A DNA stretch of 40,149 bases, taken from IMG/VR virus record IMGVR_UViG_3300021090_000060, positions 1 through 40,149 of that record; one strand, 5' to 3'. This document shows positions 1 through 8,015 of this stretch, in pieces. The first letter of the stretch is position 1. The number at the start of each line of letters is the position of its first letter. The DNA comes from a virus. The notes beneath the pieces are model-generated. The model ran no database searches. It was given only the letters and a program-made list of their open reading frames with translations, and was not told where the DNA came from. The position numbers and the translations under genes are program-made.

Positions 1-294
1 CAGACCTACTGCAAAAGGTACGCCTTCTGCAACTCCCTCGGCATCCTCACCGGCGACGGTGACGACGACGGCCAGGTCGGCGGCGCCTCTGGTGGCAAGA
101 CCAAAGACGATACGGGGGGCGGCGAACAACAGGACTACCCGAATGACGGGTTCCTCAAGAACCTGCCGAAGTGGAAGAAGCTCATGGAGTCCGGCCAGAA
201 AACCGCCGACCAGATCATCGCCACGGTTGGCTCCAAGTACCACTTCTCCAAGGACCAGCTCACGAAGATCCGCGCCGCCGCGCCGGCGCAATAG
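1..294 (+). CDS. ERF-family single-strand DNA annealing protein, C-terminal part
   Basis: The 5' end is cut off by the window; 97 codons remain in frame 1, ending in TAG. The visible start carries a Tyr-x-Lys-Arg-Tyr-Ala block followed by Leu-Gly-Ile and an acidic Asp-rich stretch with Asp-Asp-Asp-Gly. This is the conserved end of the ERF core domain, whose members anneal complementary single strands during phage recombination. A Gly-rich linker follows, then a Lys-rich tail of about 50 residues that probably contacts DNA or a partner. The exonuclease gene starts 11 bases downstream behind a GGGAGA ribosome site, giving the classic exonuclease plus annealing-protein pair. A RecT-type annealer is the alternative, but the YxKRYA...DDDG pattern fits ERF better. 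Confidence 0.75.
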   Translation, partial: QTYCKRYAFCNSLGILTGDGDDDGQVGGASGGKTKDDTGGGEQQDYPNDGFLKNLPKWKKLMESGQKTADQIIATVGSKYHFSKDQLTKIRAAAPAQ

Positions 295-305
295 GGAGAC
301 ATGTC

Positions 306-1856
306 ATGAAGATTCTCACCGTCGTACAGGGCTCACCGGAATGGCTCGCTGCGCGCGCCCTGCATCTGTGCGCGTCCGACGCCCCCGCGATGATGGGGGC
401 CAGCAACCACATGAAGCGCGACGAACTGCTGCGCCAGAAGGCCACCGGCGACACGCCGGAGATCGACCCAATGACGCAGGCGCTCTTCGACCGCGGGCAC
501 GACACCGAGGCTCGGGCAAGGCCCATCGTCGAGGAAATGATTGGCGAAGAGCTCTACCCCGTCACCGCCTCTGACGACGCCAGTCGCCTACTGGCATCCT
601 TCGACGGCATCACCATGGCTGGCGAGACCGGCTTCGAGCACAAGCTCTGGAATGAGGAACTGGCTGCGGCGATCCGGGCCGGAGAAGTTCCGCCATCCCA
701 CTATTGGCAACTCGAACAGCAAATCCTGATCGGCAACCTCGAGCGCGTCATCTTCGCCTGCTCGGATGGTACGAAGAAGAAGTTCGTGCATACCGAGTAC
801 CTGGCGGTGCCGGGCCGTGCCGAGGCGCTGCTCGCCGGCTGGAAGCAGTTCGAGGAAGACGTGGCCAACTACAAGCACGTCAACGTTCTCCCGGCCCCGA
901 ACGGGCGTGAGATCAAGGAACTGCCCGCCATCAGCGTCGAGCTGATCGGGACGGTACAGAGTTCCAACCTTGCCGCCTACAAGACGCAGGCGCTCGCATT
1001 CATCGAGTCGATCAACACAGAGTTGAAGACCGACCAGGACTTCGCCGACGCCGACAAGAACATCAAGTTCTGCAGCGAGGCCGAAGAGAGGATCGAGAGC
1101 GTGAAAGCGAATGCACTCTCCAAGACCGCGAGCATCGACGAGTTGTTCAAAACCCTCGACTACCTGCGCGATGCGATGCGTGGCAAGCGGCTTGCGCTGA
1201 ACAAGTTGGTCACTGCCAGGAAGGAGTCGATCCGCGCCGACATCCTGCGCGAGGGTCAGACCTCCGTCGCGCAGCACATCATGGACCTGAACAAGCGTCT
1301 GGGCGCGCCCTACATGCCGGTGGTCCCCACGGACTTCGCCGGCCAGATGAAGGGCAAGAAGACCATCACCAGCCTGCGCGATGCGGTGAACACCGAGCTT
1401 TCCAAGGCCAAGATCGCCGCAAACGCCATCGCCGACAAGATCGGCGTGAACCTGAACGTCATGCGCGATCTCGCGGCCGAGCACCAGTTCCTATTCTCCG
1501 ACTTGGCGCAGATCGTCCTGAAAGAGAACGACGACTTCACCGCGCTGGTGAAGATGCGGATTGCCGAGCACCGGGCCAAGGAGGCGGCGCGTCTGGAGTC
1601 CGAGCGCGATCGCATCCGCAAGGAAGAAGAGGTTCGCGCGCAAGCCGCCGTCCAGGTCGCGCCTGTGCCGACAGCGCAACCAGCGCCGAGGCCCATGCCA
1701 TCGAACGTCACTCCGCTGCGCAAGCCCACCGACGACGAGATCATCGGCGCCGTCGCCGCACACTTCAACGTGCCATCGGCCAAGGCCATAGACTGGCTGC
1801 TCGGCGTGAACCTGCAAGCGGCGAAGAAACGCCTCATCGAAGAACCCGTCACCTGA
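306..1856 (+). CDS. YqaJ-type viral recombinase/exonuclease with long C-terminal extension
   Basis: 516 residues from ATG 306; the frame stays open upstream to 171, but 306 sits behind GGGAGA and starts directly in the conserved N-terminus. Residues 1 to about 220 match the lambda-exonuclease/YqaJ fold: QGSPEW near the start, a Gly-x-x-x-Glu helix near 64-72, the catalytic Phe-Asp (100), Glu-x-Lys (111-113) and a Leu-Glu-Gln-Gln motif near 136. The family degrades one strand of double-stranded ends, feeding the annealing protein encoded just upstream. Most YqaJ exonucleases are 200-300 residues. Here about 290 extra residues follow: a helical region resembling DUF1351-like phage recombination-associated segments, a charged coiled coil near 415-450, a Pro/Ala linker, and a small C-terminal helical domain. 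The roles of these extensions are not known to me. Confidence 0.85.
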   Translation: MKILTVVQGSPEWLAARALHLCASDAPAMMGASNHMKRDELLRQKATGDTPEIDPMTQALFDRGHDTEARARPIVEEMIGEELYPVTASDDASRLLASFDGITMAGETGFEHKLWNEELAAAIRAGEVPPSHYWQLEQQILIGNLERVIFACSDGTKKKFVHTEYLAVPGRAEALLAGWKQFEEDVANYKHVNVLPAPNGREIKELPAISVELIGTVQSSNLAAYKTQALAFIESINTELKTDQDFADADKNIKFCSEAEERIESVKANALSKTASIDELFKTLDYLRDAMRGKRLALNKLVTARKESIRADILREGQTSVAQHIMDLNKRLGAPYMPVVPTDFAGQMKGKKTITSLRDAVNTELSKAKIAANAIADKIGVNLNVMRDLAAEHQFLFSDLAQIVLKENDDFTALVKMRIAEHRAKEAARLESERDRIRKEEEVRAQAAVQVAPVPTAQPAPRPMPSNVTPLRKPTDDEIIGAVAAHFNVPSAKAIDWLLGVNLQAAKKRLIEEPVT

Positions 1857-1867
1857 AGGAGACCACC

Positions 1868-2143
1868 ATGGAAAAGACCACCCCGAAGATCAACCTCTGC
1901 CCGTGCGAATCCTCGCTGATACACGCGCACGGCCACGACGCAGCGACCAACACGCTCGAGCTTCAGTTCAAGAGCAAGGGCGCCGGCGGCAAACGGTATC
2001 AGTACGCCAACGTCACGCCGGAGATGTACGCCGAGCTCTGCGGCGCCGAGTCCATCGGCAAGTTCTTCGGCGGGCGTATTAAAGGACAAGAAATTCACCC
2101 ATTCGTGCTGATCGAAGAGCGGAAGGAAGAAGAGTCGGCGTAA
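1868..2143 (+). CDS. KTSC domain protein
   Basis: 91 residues starting 6 bases after an AAGGAGA ribosome site. The order Glu-Ser-Ser-x-Ile, then Asn-Thr-Leu-Glu-Leu-x-Phe-Lys, then Tyr-x-Tyr-x-Asn-Val, then Ala-Glu-Ser-Ile-Gly-Lys-Phe-Phe, then Ile-Lys-Gly is the KTSC signature. This small alpha/beta domain is usually found alone in phages or near recombination and DNA-processing genes, and it is proposed to bind nucleic acid. It lacks the usual Lys-Thr at the core and has a Glu-Ser-Ser in that place. The stop codon overlaps the next start (TAATG), so translation of the HNH gene is probably coupled to it. The specific function is unknown. Confidence 0.7.
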   Translation: MEKTTPKINLCPCESSLIHAHGHDAATNTLELQFKSKGAGGKRYQYANVTPEMYAELCGAESIGKFFGGRIKGQEIHPFVLIEERKEEESA

Positions 2144-2652
2144 TGCTTTGCTCGGCTCTCAACTGCAATCAACAGGCGCACGCGCGCGGGTTCTGCAATA
2201 CCCACTACCGGAGGGTATTGGCTAACGGTAGTGCGGATGACGCTGCGATGCGCCGCGCCCCAAATGGCGACGGCTGGATCGCCAAGGGATACGCGATGGT
2301 CATGGACAACGGGGAGCGCAGGCCGGTGCACGTACTGATTGCGGAACGCGCGATTGGAAGACGGTTGCGGAAGGATCAGCCGGTCCATCACGCCAATCGC
2401 ATCAAGCTCGACAATCGGCCTACCAATCTCGTCGTGTGCCAGGACGAGGCTTACCACGCCCTCCTGCATCGACGCATCAGGGCGCTTGAACAGTGCGGCC
2501 ATGCAGATTGGCGCTCTTGTCAATTCTGCAAAAAGTTCGATGACCCGTCCAACTTAGTTCCACGGAAAAGCTCTCACTACCACAAGCATTGTGCAGCAGC
2601 CTACGAACGCAATCGCTCTCAACTCCGCCATCAGGAGGAACCACATGGCTAG
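2143..2652 (+). CDS. HNH endonuclease, free-standing, with flanking zinc fingers
   Basis: 169 residues. An N-terminal zinc knuckle (Cys3, Cys8, Cys18, His21) precedes a basic linker and an HNH_3-type core: VHVLIAER, then Val-His-His at 81-83, Asn at 86 and 91, and the Asn-Leu-Val-Val strand at 95-98. A second zinc site (Cys126, Cys129, His148, Cys150) closes the protein. Such enzymes cut or nick DNA at specific sites and are common mobile intruders in phage genomes. The gene is wedged between KTSC and ssb. It overlaps the KTSC stop by one base, its last 8 bases overlap the ssb start, and its 3' end contains the ssb ribosome site (AGGAGG), so the host operon stays translationally coupled across the insertion. 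Confidence 0.8.
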   Translation: MLCSALNCNQQAHARGFCNTHYRRVLANGSADDAAMRRAPNGDGWIAKGYAMVMDNGERRPVHVLIAERAIGRRLRKDQPVHHANRIKLDNRPTNLVVCQDEAYHALLHRRIRALEQCGHADWRSCQFCKKFDDPSNLVPRKSSHYHKHCAAAYERNRSQLRHQEEPHG

Positions 2653-3118
2653 TTTTCAAAAAATCATCATCCTCGGGCATCTCGGGCAAGACCCGGATAC
2701 GCGGTATCTCCCCGATGGAACCGCCGTCACTAACCTGTCCATCGCCACGTCGGAACAATGGACCGACAAGGCCTCCGGTGAGAAGAAAGAGCGCGTCGAA
2801 TGGTGGCGCGTGGTGTGCTTCGGGCGCCTGGGTGAGATCGCCGGCGAGTACCTGAAGAAAGGCGCTCCGGTGCTGATCGAGGGCCGCGGGCAGACCGAAA
2901 AATGGAAAGATAAAGACGGCGTGGAACGCTACACCTTCAAGGTGCGCGCCGACCAGATTCGATTGCTTGGCAGCCGGGCCGACTCCGGGGGCGGTTCTCC
3001 TCCCTCCTCCGCTCGCGGGGAACCGGCTGCCGAGCATTCAGAAGCCAAGCCAGCAGCGACGAAGCACGCACCTACGGGCAGCAAGTTCGACGATATGGCT
3101 GACGACATCCCCTTTTAG
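2645..3118 (+). CDS. ssb: Single-stranded DNA-binding protein
   Basis: 157 residues from ATG 2645, 6 bases after AGGAGG; the open frame extends upstream but that part is shadow of the HNH gene. Residues 1 to about 110 form an OB fold with hallmark stretches: Gly-x-Leu-Gly-x-Asp-Pro, Thr-x-Leu-Ser-Ile-Ala-Thr, Trp-x-x-Val-Val-x-Phe-Gly-x-Leu, Tyr-Leu-Lys-Lys-Gly and Val-x-Ile-Glu-Gly. A flexible Gly/Ser/Pro/Ala linker of about 40 residues leads to the acidic tip Asp-Asp-Ile-Pro-Phe, the docking peptide bacterial SSB uses to recruit recombination and replication proteins. It protects single strands made by the upstream exonuclease and during phage replication. Confidence 0.95.
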   Translation: MASFQKIIILGHLGQDPDTRYLPDGTAVTNLSIATSEQWTDKASGEKKERVEWWRVVCFGRLGEIAGEYLKKGAPVLIEGRGQTEKWKDKDGVERYTFKVRADQIRLLGSRADSGGGSPPSSARGEPAAEHSEAKPAATKHAPTGSKFDDMADDIPF

Positions 3119-3126
3119 GAGGCCGC

Positions 3127-3276
3127 ATGAAGAACGAGATTCCGCGTGGACTCGCCAGTTTCGACGACGAAGAGGACCTGCTCGGACAGTGTGCCGTGAC
3201 CGTAAGCGTGCTGGTGGTCGTCATCGGCGTTCTGGTTGGCATCGGCGTTGGCATCGGCTACCTGATTTGGGGATGA
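3127..3276 (+). CDS. Small single-pass membrane protein, unknown
   Basis: 49 residues starting 8 bases after ssb; a GGAGG-like ribosome site overlaps the end of ssb. The first 20 residues are polar and acidic (DDEED near 13-17), followed by one hydrophobic helix of about 25 residues (Val/Ile/Gly-rich, GxxxG-like spacing) ending at Trp-Gly. The acidic N-terminus followed by a helix and a very short tail suggests an inner-membrane peptide. No family is recognised. Confidence 0.55.
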   Translation: MKNEIPRGLASFDDEEDLLGQCAVTVSVLVVVIGVLVGIGVGIGYLIWG

Positions 3277-3279
3277 CCG

Positions 3280-4347
3280 ATGGCGGCTGACAGCAAGATC
3301 GAGTGGACCGATGCCTCTTGGAATCCCGTGAGAGGTTGCTCCATCGTCTCGCCCGGCTGCACCAACTGCTACGCGATGAAGCAAGCGCACCGCTTCTCCG
3401 GAGTCGGTCAGGCCTACGCCGGCCTCACCAAGCTGACCAAGGGCGGCCCGGTGTGGACCGGCAAGGTGTCGCTGCACCACGAGCTGCTGGACTGGCCGCT
3501 ACGCCGCCGGAAGCCGTCACGCATCTTCGTGAACAGCATGTCCGACCTGTTCCACGATGGCGTGCTGGACGAGTTCATCGACAAGGTGTTCGCTGTGATG
3601 GCGCTGGCGCCGCAGCACACCTTCCAGATCCTGACGAAGCGCGCAGCCCGCATGCAGATGTATCTACGCAACCACGCAGCCCGCGTTTCAGCCCTGCTCC
3701 TGCATTGGGGGGATCGCGGAGGCCGGTGGTGGCCATTCGAGGCCGTAAAAACGCTGCGATGGGAGGAAGTGAATCGCGCCGCCGTTGCCGTGTTCAAGCC
3801 GTTGCCGAACGTCTGGCTCGGCGTCAGCGTCGAGGACCAAGCGCGCGCCGACGAGCGCGTCCAGCTGCTGCTGCAGACGCCGGCAGCGGTGCGCTGGATC
3901 TCGGCAGAGCCGCTGCTCGGGCCGTTGAGTATTGCCGAATATTTGCGCGTAGACGGGTGCCACACATTCGCCGATGGTCAATCCTTTCCTGTGCTCTGCG
4001 TCGCTTGCGGTGGTAAAGGTTCTCCGCGATTAGACTGGGTTGTTGTCGGTGGGGAGAGCGGGCCAGGCGCGCGCCAGTTCGACATTGCTTGGGCGCGTTC
4101 GCTGCGCGACCAGTGTAAAGCGGCCGGCGTGCCGTACTTCCTGAAGCAGATCGGCGGCAACACCATCGGCTGGTGCCTCGGCAATGGCCACGGTGAACCG
4201 GAGTTCTACGTCGATTGCCAGGCGTATGAGGCGAGTGAATGCCGCGAGCCATGTCCGCGTGGTTTTTGCGGGTGCCGCCTCGATCGCAAAGGTGGCGACC
4301 CGGCGGAGTGGCCAGAGGATCTGCGCGTCAGGGAATACCCGGCATGA
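3280..4347 (+). CDS. Phage Gp37/Gp68 family protein (DUF5131)
   Basis: 355 residues. The N-terminus shows Ile-Glu-Trp-Thr-Asp-x-x-Trp-Asn-Pro, then Gly-Cys20, Cys27 and Cys30 in a Gly-Cys-x-Asn-Cys-Tyr-Ala context, the signature of the Gp37/Gp68 family. Further family marks are the Phe-Val-Asn-Ser-Met-Ser-Asp-Leu-Phe-His block near 85, LTKRA near 112, a WLGVSVE strand near 175, and WVVVGGESGPGAR followed by FLKQIGG near the end. The Cys cluster and TIM-barrel-like strands suggest a relation to radical-SAM enzymes, though the Cys spacing is not the classical CxxxCxxC. The substrate is unknown. The gene follows the membrane peptide by 3 bases and overlaps the next gene by ATGA. Confidence 0.85.
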   Translation: MAADSKIEWTDASWNPVRGCSIVSPGCTNCYAMKQAHRFSGVGQAYAGLTKLTKGGPVWTGKVSLHHELLDWPLRRRKPSRIFVNSMSDLFHDGVLDEFIDKVFAVMALAPQHTFQILTKRAARMQMYLRNHAARVSALLLHWGDRGGRWWPFEAVKTLRWEEVNRAAVAVFKPLPNVWLGVSVEDQARADERVQLLLQTPAAVRWISAEPLLGPLSIAEYLRVDGCHTFADGQSFPVLCVACGGKGSPRLDWVVVGGESGPGARQFDIAWARSLRDQCKAAGVPYFLKQIGGNTIGWCLGNGHGEPEFYVDCQAYEASECREPCPRGFCGCRLDRKGGDPAEWPEDLRVREYPA

Positions 4348-4574
4348 ACGTCACCTGCCCCTACTGCCACCGCCCGGCGAAGCTAGTCACCGGTGGACGC
4401 CGCGTCCCTCGAGATGCGGCTGGCGCCCCTGTCTTCGGCAGCAGCGATGACTCCATGTTCGAGGACGTGGAGGACATGGCCGACGATTGGCCCTACTGCG
4501 AATGCGATGAGCAAACCACCGAAGGCGAGGAGATCGACAACCGATGCGCCTGCTGTGGGAAAGCTCTGCGGTGA
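4344..4574 (+). CDS. Small double zinc-ribbon protein, unknown
   Basis: 76 residues from ATG 4344, overlapping the previous stop by 4 bases (ATGA). A Cys-Pro-Tyr-Cys-His knuckle sits at residues 5-9, and near the end Cys-x-Cys and Cys-Ala-Cys-Cys give a second metal-binding group. An acidic stretch separates them. The layout is that of a small zinc-ribbon protein, which could bind nucleic acid or a protein partner. No specific family is recognised. Confidence 0.6.
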   Translation: MNVTCPYCHRPAKLVTGGRRVPRDAAGAPVFGSSDDSMFEDVEDMADDWPYCECDEQTTEGEEIDNRCACCGKALR

Positions 4575-4599
4575 CTAAGGCTGCGAAGCGACACAGCGA

Positions 4600-5043
4600 A
4601 TGAACAGATCAGCAGCGCCGCAGGAAAATAAGGCAGAGGCGGCATCTTCGGGTGCTTACGTTCAAGCTCCCCATGACGGTGCTGGTTTTAAAGCTCCATC
4701 TCTACCGAGTGGGAGTTTGCCGAATAATCCTGCGGTTGCTGCTGTCTTGCTGGAGCAGAAAGGTAGGGCAGTGATGAACGGATACACGCGCATCGAGATT
4801 CACAGTTGGCCTGACGACAAGGGCCGCTATTCACACACGCGCTTTTGGATGACGGACTACAAGCCCGGACATCCAGACGGCGAGTACAAGGTGCGGGAAA
4901 TAGGTCAGGTGTTCTTTGGCCCGTTGCCCGAACAACGCTTTCTAAGTGCCCTGACAAGCCCGCAAGGGCCTCTGGAACTTACGCCGGCAGAAGCAGGGAT
5001 ACATGATCCGGCCCCCGAGTGCGAGGGAGAAAACGCGGCATGA
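4600..5043 (+). CDS. Hypothetical protein, start uncertain
   Basis: 147 residues if read from ATG 4600. The first 58 residues are Ala/Ser/Pro-rich and look like linker, with no convincing ribosome site. ATG 4774 is preceded by AGGTAGGG and would give an 89-residue protein beginning Met-Asn-Gly-Tyr-Thr; that may be the true start. The core has aromatic and charged residues (HSWPDD, RFWMTDYKPG, VFFGPLP) consistent with a small compact domain. The tail is Pro/Glu-rich. No family is recognised. The stop overlaps the next start by ATGA. Confidence 0.5.
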   Translation: MNRSAAPQENKAEAASSGAYVQAPHDGAGFKAPSLPSGSLPNNPAVAAVLLEQKGRAVMNGYTRIEIHSWPDDKGRYSHTRFWMTDYKPGHPDGEYKVREIGQVFFGPLPEQRFLSALTSPQGPLELTPAEAGIHDPAPECEGENAA

Positions 5044-5174
5044 GAACGCCTGGAGCCAGAAGGCCCGCTGATTCGCGGCAAGTGCGGGATGCACAGTACG
5101 GCGTGACAGGGCGGAGAGACGCCCATTTTCGCGCGGACAGCTACACAACGAAGCGGGAGGAACGAGATGTTTAA
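5040..5174 (+). CDS. Very small basic ORF, unknown
   Basis: 44 residues, strongly basic (many Arg), starting in an ATGA overlap with the previous stop and ending 8 bases inside the next gene. Its last codons contain the AGGAACGAG that probably serves as ribosome site for the next gene. It may be translated as a coupling peptide or be a non-coding spacer. No family is recognised. Confidence 0.3.
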   Translation: MRTPGARRPADSRQVRDAQYGVTGRRDAHFRADSYTTKREERDV

Positions 5175-5400
5175 CACCTATCCGACAATCGTATGCGCCA
5201 CGCCAGCAGTGCTTGCGGCAGAAGCCGAGCGCGCTGGCCTCTCCGTCGAGGACTACCGTCTTGGCACCCTGAAGCGGTGCGACGTGGAGATAGCCAACCT
5301 GCTCGATGACGAAACGCTCGACCAGAACTGGCGCGACATCTTCGACCATCTGCTGCGCCAAGTGCGCGTCTCCATCGGCGACAACGCGAGGCTGTCGTGA
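5167..5400 (+). CDS. Hypothetical small protein
   Basis: 77 residues behind GGGAGGAACGAG. The predicted fold is mostly helical: an Ala/Glu helix at 14-24, then a Leu-Gly-Thr-Leu segment and two acidic helices around LLDDETL and WRDIFDHLLRQV. It is acidic overall. The stop overlaps the next gene in a GTGA. No family is recognised; the position suggests an early phage accessory protein. Confidence 0.5.
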   Translation: MFNTYPTIVCATPAVLAAEAERAGLSVEDYRLGTLKRCDVEIANLLDDETLDQNWRDIFDHLLRQVRVSIGDNARLS

Positions 5401-5594
5401 AGCCCTCGTCCAGTACCCCAGATCGGAAAGCGCGTGCAGCAAGGAAAAAGCCGCGCCTGCAAATGGTCGGCTTCCACCCGAAGCCGGACCTGTTCCACAT
5501 CGGCAGGAAGGCCCCGAAGGGCTACGTCGAGTCAGGCCCAGCGATTCACCTGGGGCGCGGCATCTGGCTCCTACCACTGAGGATCGCAAAATGA
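5397..5594 (+). CDS. Hypothetical small basic protein
   Basis: 65 residues from a GTG in a 4-base GTGA overlap. The first 20 residues are Lys/Arg-rich. The rest has short beta-like segments (MVGFHPKPDLFHIG, AIHLGRGIWLLPL) and could be a small DNA-associated domain. The frame ends in an ATGA overlap with the next gene. No family is recognised. Confidence 0.45.
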   Translation: MKPSSSTPDRKARAARKKPRLQMVGFHPKPDLFHIGRKAPKGYVESGPAIHLGRGIWLLPLRIAK

Positions 5595-6499
5595 CCGACG
5601 AGAAGCGGTGCGGTGAGGCACTACAGCAATTGCTGGCCGAGCTTCCGGCCATCCGCAGCTACTACGCAGGTAGCTTGATTAAAACGGTGGAGTCAGACGT
5701 GAACCGCCTGTGCGCAGCCATCGAGCAATTGGTGCTGCAATCTGCCCCCGCAGCCCCGCCCCCGAACGCTCGGGCGGCGGCGGAGAAGTGCTGCGTTACA
5801 GGGGAGCCTTGCTCTGTAGAGCCGTGCGCGAAGTGCCCTTACCATCCAATTATCGAGTTTCACAAGTGGTTGGACACCTACGGGACAAAGCTATCTTATG
5901 ACAGGGGCGACATGGCCGCTTGTTGGTATGCAGCGAGACGTGCCCTCGCCGCCACCCTGCCGGACGCGCCGCAGCCTGCGAGTGCGCCGCAATTGGAGGA
6001 TGCCAACTGTCTCATTGAGGAGGCGTGGATCATGCTGAACGCCCAGGTTGTGCTGCCAGAGGATTACGCGGACTGGGAAACACGGTATAGCGCGTTCAAG
6101 GATCAGCGGGCGAAGGCGCTGCTTTCGGAGAAGCCTGCGACCCAAACGAGCGCGCAGGAGGTGTACGACAATTGGAGCGCCTATCTGCGGCCAGTGGATA
6201 GGGGGGACTTCAAGGCCGCGCTGATCGCATTGGCGCAACCTGAAACGCCGCGAAAAGTGTACGAACCACTCACGGATTCCTACATTCAGACAGTGCCGGA
6301 CAGGTGTGATCGCATCGTCTGGAGGAATCGCTACTACCATTTGCCGCTCTCGGAGACCGCGCCCGGCGGGACGGCGAAGGTGCCGGAGGGGTGGAAGTTG
6401 GTCTGCGAGAAGTGCGGCACGGATTCTGACGGTCCCTGCGGATGGCCGAGCAACTGCCCGACGAAGCGCCACACTGGCAACGAGGAGAAAGGGAAATGA
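5591..6499 (+). CDS. Hypothetical protein with Cys-rich segments
   Basis: 302 residues from ATG 5591 (ATGA overlap); the frame is open upstream to 5306 but that part is shadow. An N-terminal helical region (to about 55) is followed by an Ala/Pro linker, then a Cys-rich patch (CCVTGEPC, EPCAKCPYH, residues 69-86), then a second helical block with Trp and Tyr. Near the C-terminus Cys-Glu-Lys-Cys-Gly and Pro-Cys-Gly-Trp...Cys-Pro form another zinc-ribbon-like cluster. The Pro-rich joints suggest modular assembly from several small domains. No family is recognised. Confidence 0.5.
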   Translation: MTDEKRCGEALQQLLAELPAIRSYYAGSLIKTVESDVNRLCAAIEQLVLQSAPAAPPPNARAAAEKCCVTGEPCSVEPCAKCPYHPIIEFHKWLDTYGTKLSYDRGDMAACWYAARRALAATLPDAPQPASAPQLEDANCLIEEAWIMLNAQVVLPEDYADWETRYSAFKDQRAKALLSEKPATQTSAQEVYDNWSAYLRPVDRGDFKAALIALAQPETPRKVYEPLTDSYIQTVPDRCDRIVWRNRYYHLPLSETAPGGTAKVPEGWKLVCEKCGTDSDGPCGWPSNCPTKRHTGNEEKGK

Positions 6500-6705
6500 G
6501 CTACGACCTGATTTGCAAGGTCGCTCAGGATTTAGGGGCAACACTTCTTCCAGATGAAGTGTTGGCTCCTGGCGACCACTACTTTGCTCATCGCAATGGG
6601 CCAGTAAAACTTCTAACCGTCGATAAGATAAAGGACGGCTACGTTGTTCCAAAGGAAGTGGACTACTGCTACGACCTCTACGAATGTGTAAAGGCTATTT
6701 TATGA
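6496..6705 (+). CDS. Hypothetical small protein
   Basis: 69 residues from ATG 6496, in an ATGA overlap and preceded by a GGAGAAAGGGAA ribosome site. Its codons are more AT-rich than those of its neighbours. It starts with a helix (YDLICKVAQDLGA) and continues with short strands (VLAPGDHYFAH, VKLLTVDKI, GYVVPKE). No family is recognised. Confidence 0.5.
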   Translation: MSYDLICKVAQDLGATLLPDEVLAPGDHYFAHRNGPVKLLTVDKIKDGYVVPKEVDYCYDLYECVKAIL

Positions 6706-6908
6706 CCTCGCCCTCGTCCTCCCCCACCGAATCCCCCGAGCAGCCAAGTGAAGATGCCGAGGTAGAAAGCTCGTGCGGCAAGCCGTGCGACCCGAACCAT
6801 TCTTGTGACGAGTGCGAGCCATATTGGCAGCGCATGATCGCCGAAGGATTGTGGGATAGAGAGCGAAATCGCTGGACTGACAAAGGCTGGAAGGAGATAA
6901 CCAAGTGA
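6702..6908 (+). CDS. Hypothetical small acidic Cys-containing protein
   Basis: 68 residues from ATG 6702 (ATGA overlap). The first 25 residues are Ser/Pro/Glu-rich and disordered-looking. Then comes a possible zinc site with Cys-Gly-Lys-Pro-Cys-Asp and Cys-Asp-Glu-Cys near 26-40, and a C-terminal helix with several Trp residues (WQRMIAEGLWDRERNRW). The stop overlaps the next start (GTGA). No family is recognised. Confidence 0.5.
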   Translation: MTSPSSSPTESPEQPSEDAEVESSCGKPCDPNHSCDECEPYWQRMIAEGLWDRERNRWTDKGWKEITK

Positions 6909-7609
6909 CCGAATCCCCCGAACGCATGCTGCTGCGGGAGGCTGTTGACGGCGAATGGATTTCCGGCGCCGATCTAATGAACCGGGCAGAGGCCCTCTTC
7001 GCGCAGCCGGAGGGACAGAACAATGCAGCGCCGCAGGTATCCATTCTAGATGGCCAGCTTCCAGCTGCGCCTGCGGTGTCTGCTCCACCTTCGCCCTCAG
7101 AGAAGCAGGGGCGCTTTGCGGGCCTGATTTCTCGGTTACGCGACTATCCCACGTTCTTCCTGGAGGGCGCAGCCTGGATGATGAGCGCCAACACGTCGAA
7201 GGCCACAAACGAGGCTGCTGATGCCATCGAGCAGCTTCAGCGGTGGTTGGCAGACACCACGGACAGGCTGGAGGTCTGCGGGAAGATGCTCAACGGTGTA
7301 GCTGACGTGCGCGACAAGCTTAAGCTGGAGTTGGCGGAGTCTGTCGAAGCCGTGCGCCTACTTCGCATAGCAGCGCAGCACCTTGAGCGGGAGTATGTGA
7401 AAGCGGCGCAGTTCGCAACACCAGCGATGCCGGCATGGGTGCTGGACTGGACGCCAGAGATGATGACCGCCTGCGAGAACTACTACACGAAGTGGCAGCG
7501 CGTCGAGGGCTATCACAGCCCGGATAAAGTGAAAGCTGATGCGTGGAGCGCATGGCACGCTTGGCGCGCTGTGTTTGCGGCTGCTCCAGATAAGAGAAAC
7601 AATCCATGA
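6905..7609 (+). CDS. Hypothetical helical protein
   Basis: 234 residues from a GTG in a GTGA overlap. After a linker-like N-terminus of about 75 residues, the middle (about 95-170) is a long Ala/Leu/Glu helix pair with heptad-like spacing (ADAIEQLQRWL, DKLKLELAESVEAVRLLRIAAQHLERE), a coiled coil. The C-terminal 60 residues are Trp-rich (WVLDWTPEMMTACENYY, WSAWHAWRAVF). No family is recognised. Confidence 0.5.
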   Translation: MTESPERMLLREAVDGEWISGADLMNRAEALFAQPEGQNNAAPQVSILDGQLPAAPAVSAPPSPSEKQGRFAGLISRLRDYPTFFLEGAAWMMSANTSKATNEAADAIEQLQRWLADTTDRLEVCGKMLNGVADVRDKLKLELAESVEAVRLLRIAAQHLEREYVKAAQFATPAMPAWVLDWTPEMMTACENYYTKWQRVEGYHSPDKVKADAWSAWHAWRAVFAAAPDKRNNP

Positions 7610-7833
7610 TTGAAATGTGGGATGACAAGACATTAGAACAAAAGGCCTCTGACTTTGAGTCGCGCGCCAGAGAAATTCGCGTCGAGTTACTCAGACGAAA
7701 GGAAAAGCGGATAGGAAGTGGTTGGTACTGCGGCGTATGTAGCGATAAGGCTGGAGAAAGCAGGTATCACGAAGCAAGGCCGTGCCTCCAGACGACCGCA
7801 GATAAAACAGCGAGCGACAAGGGGCAAGGATGA
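7606..7833 (+). CDS. Hypothetical small zinc-finger-like protein
   Basis: 75 residues in an ATGA overlap. An N-terminal charged helix of about 30 residues (KTLEQKASDFESRAREIRVELLRRKEK) precedes Trp-Tyr-Cys-Gly-Val-Cys and a later His...Cys, spacing that suits one zinc ion. The tail is Lys/Asp-rich. No family is recognised. Confidence 0.45.
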   Translation: MIEMWDDKTLEQKASDFESRAREIRVELLRRKEKRIGSGWYCGVCSDKAGESRYHEARPCLQTTADKTASDKGQG

Positions 7834-8015
7834 GCGACCGCCGCAATAGACCGCCGAACAGGTGGGGCTGCAAGCCGACCGAGGATGTGTGCGTGGAGCA
7901 CGACCTACCGCTCGAATGTCCGCATGGCTGCCGTGAGGCGAAGAAGCACAAGTGCGCGTTCATGGAGCAGCCTGGCTACACGCCGAGCGCCCCACCGGAG
8001 AGCAGCAAGACGTGA
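7830..8015 (+). CDS. Hypothetical small Cys/His-rich protein
   Basis: 61 residues in an ATGA overlap. The N-terminus is basic, followed by Cys at 14 and 21, then Cys30-Pro-His-Gly-Cys34 and His-Lys-Cys, a pattern consistent with one or two zinc sites. The C-terminus is Pro/Ser-rich. The stop overlaps the DUF1643 start (GTGA). No family is recognised. Confidence 0.45.
   Translation: MSDRRNRPPNRWGCKPTEDVCVEHDLPLECPHGCREAKKHKCAFMEQPGYTPSAPPESSKT

Noticed and set aside
588-1484. Minus-strand frame of 298 codons opposite the exonuclease
   Set aside because: Composition mirrors the exonuclease codons, and the sense strand has clear YqaJ motifs.
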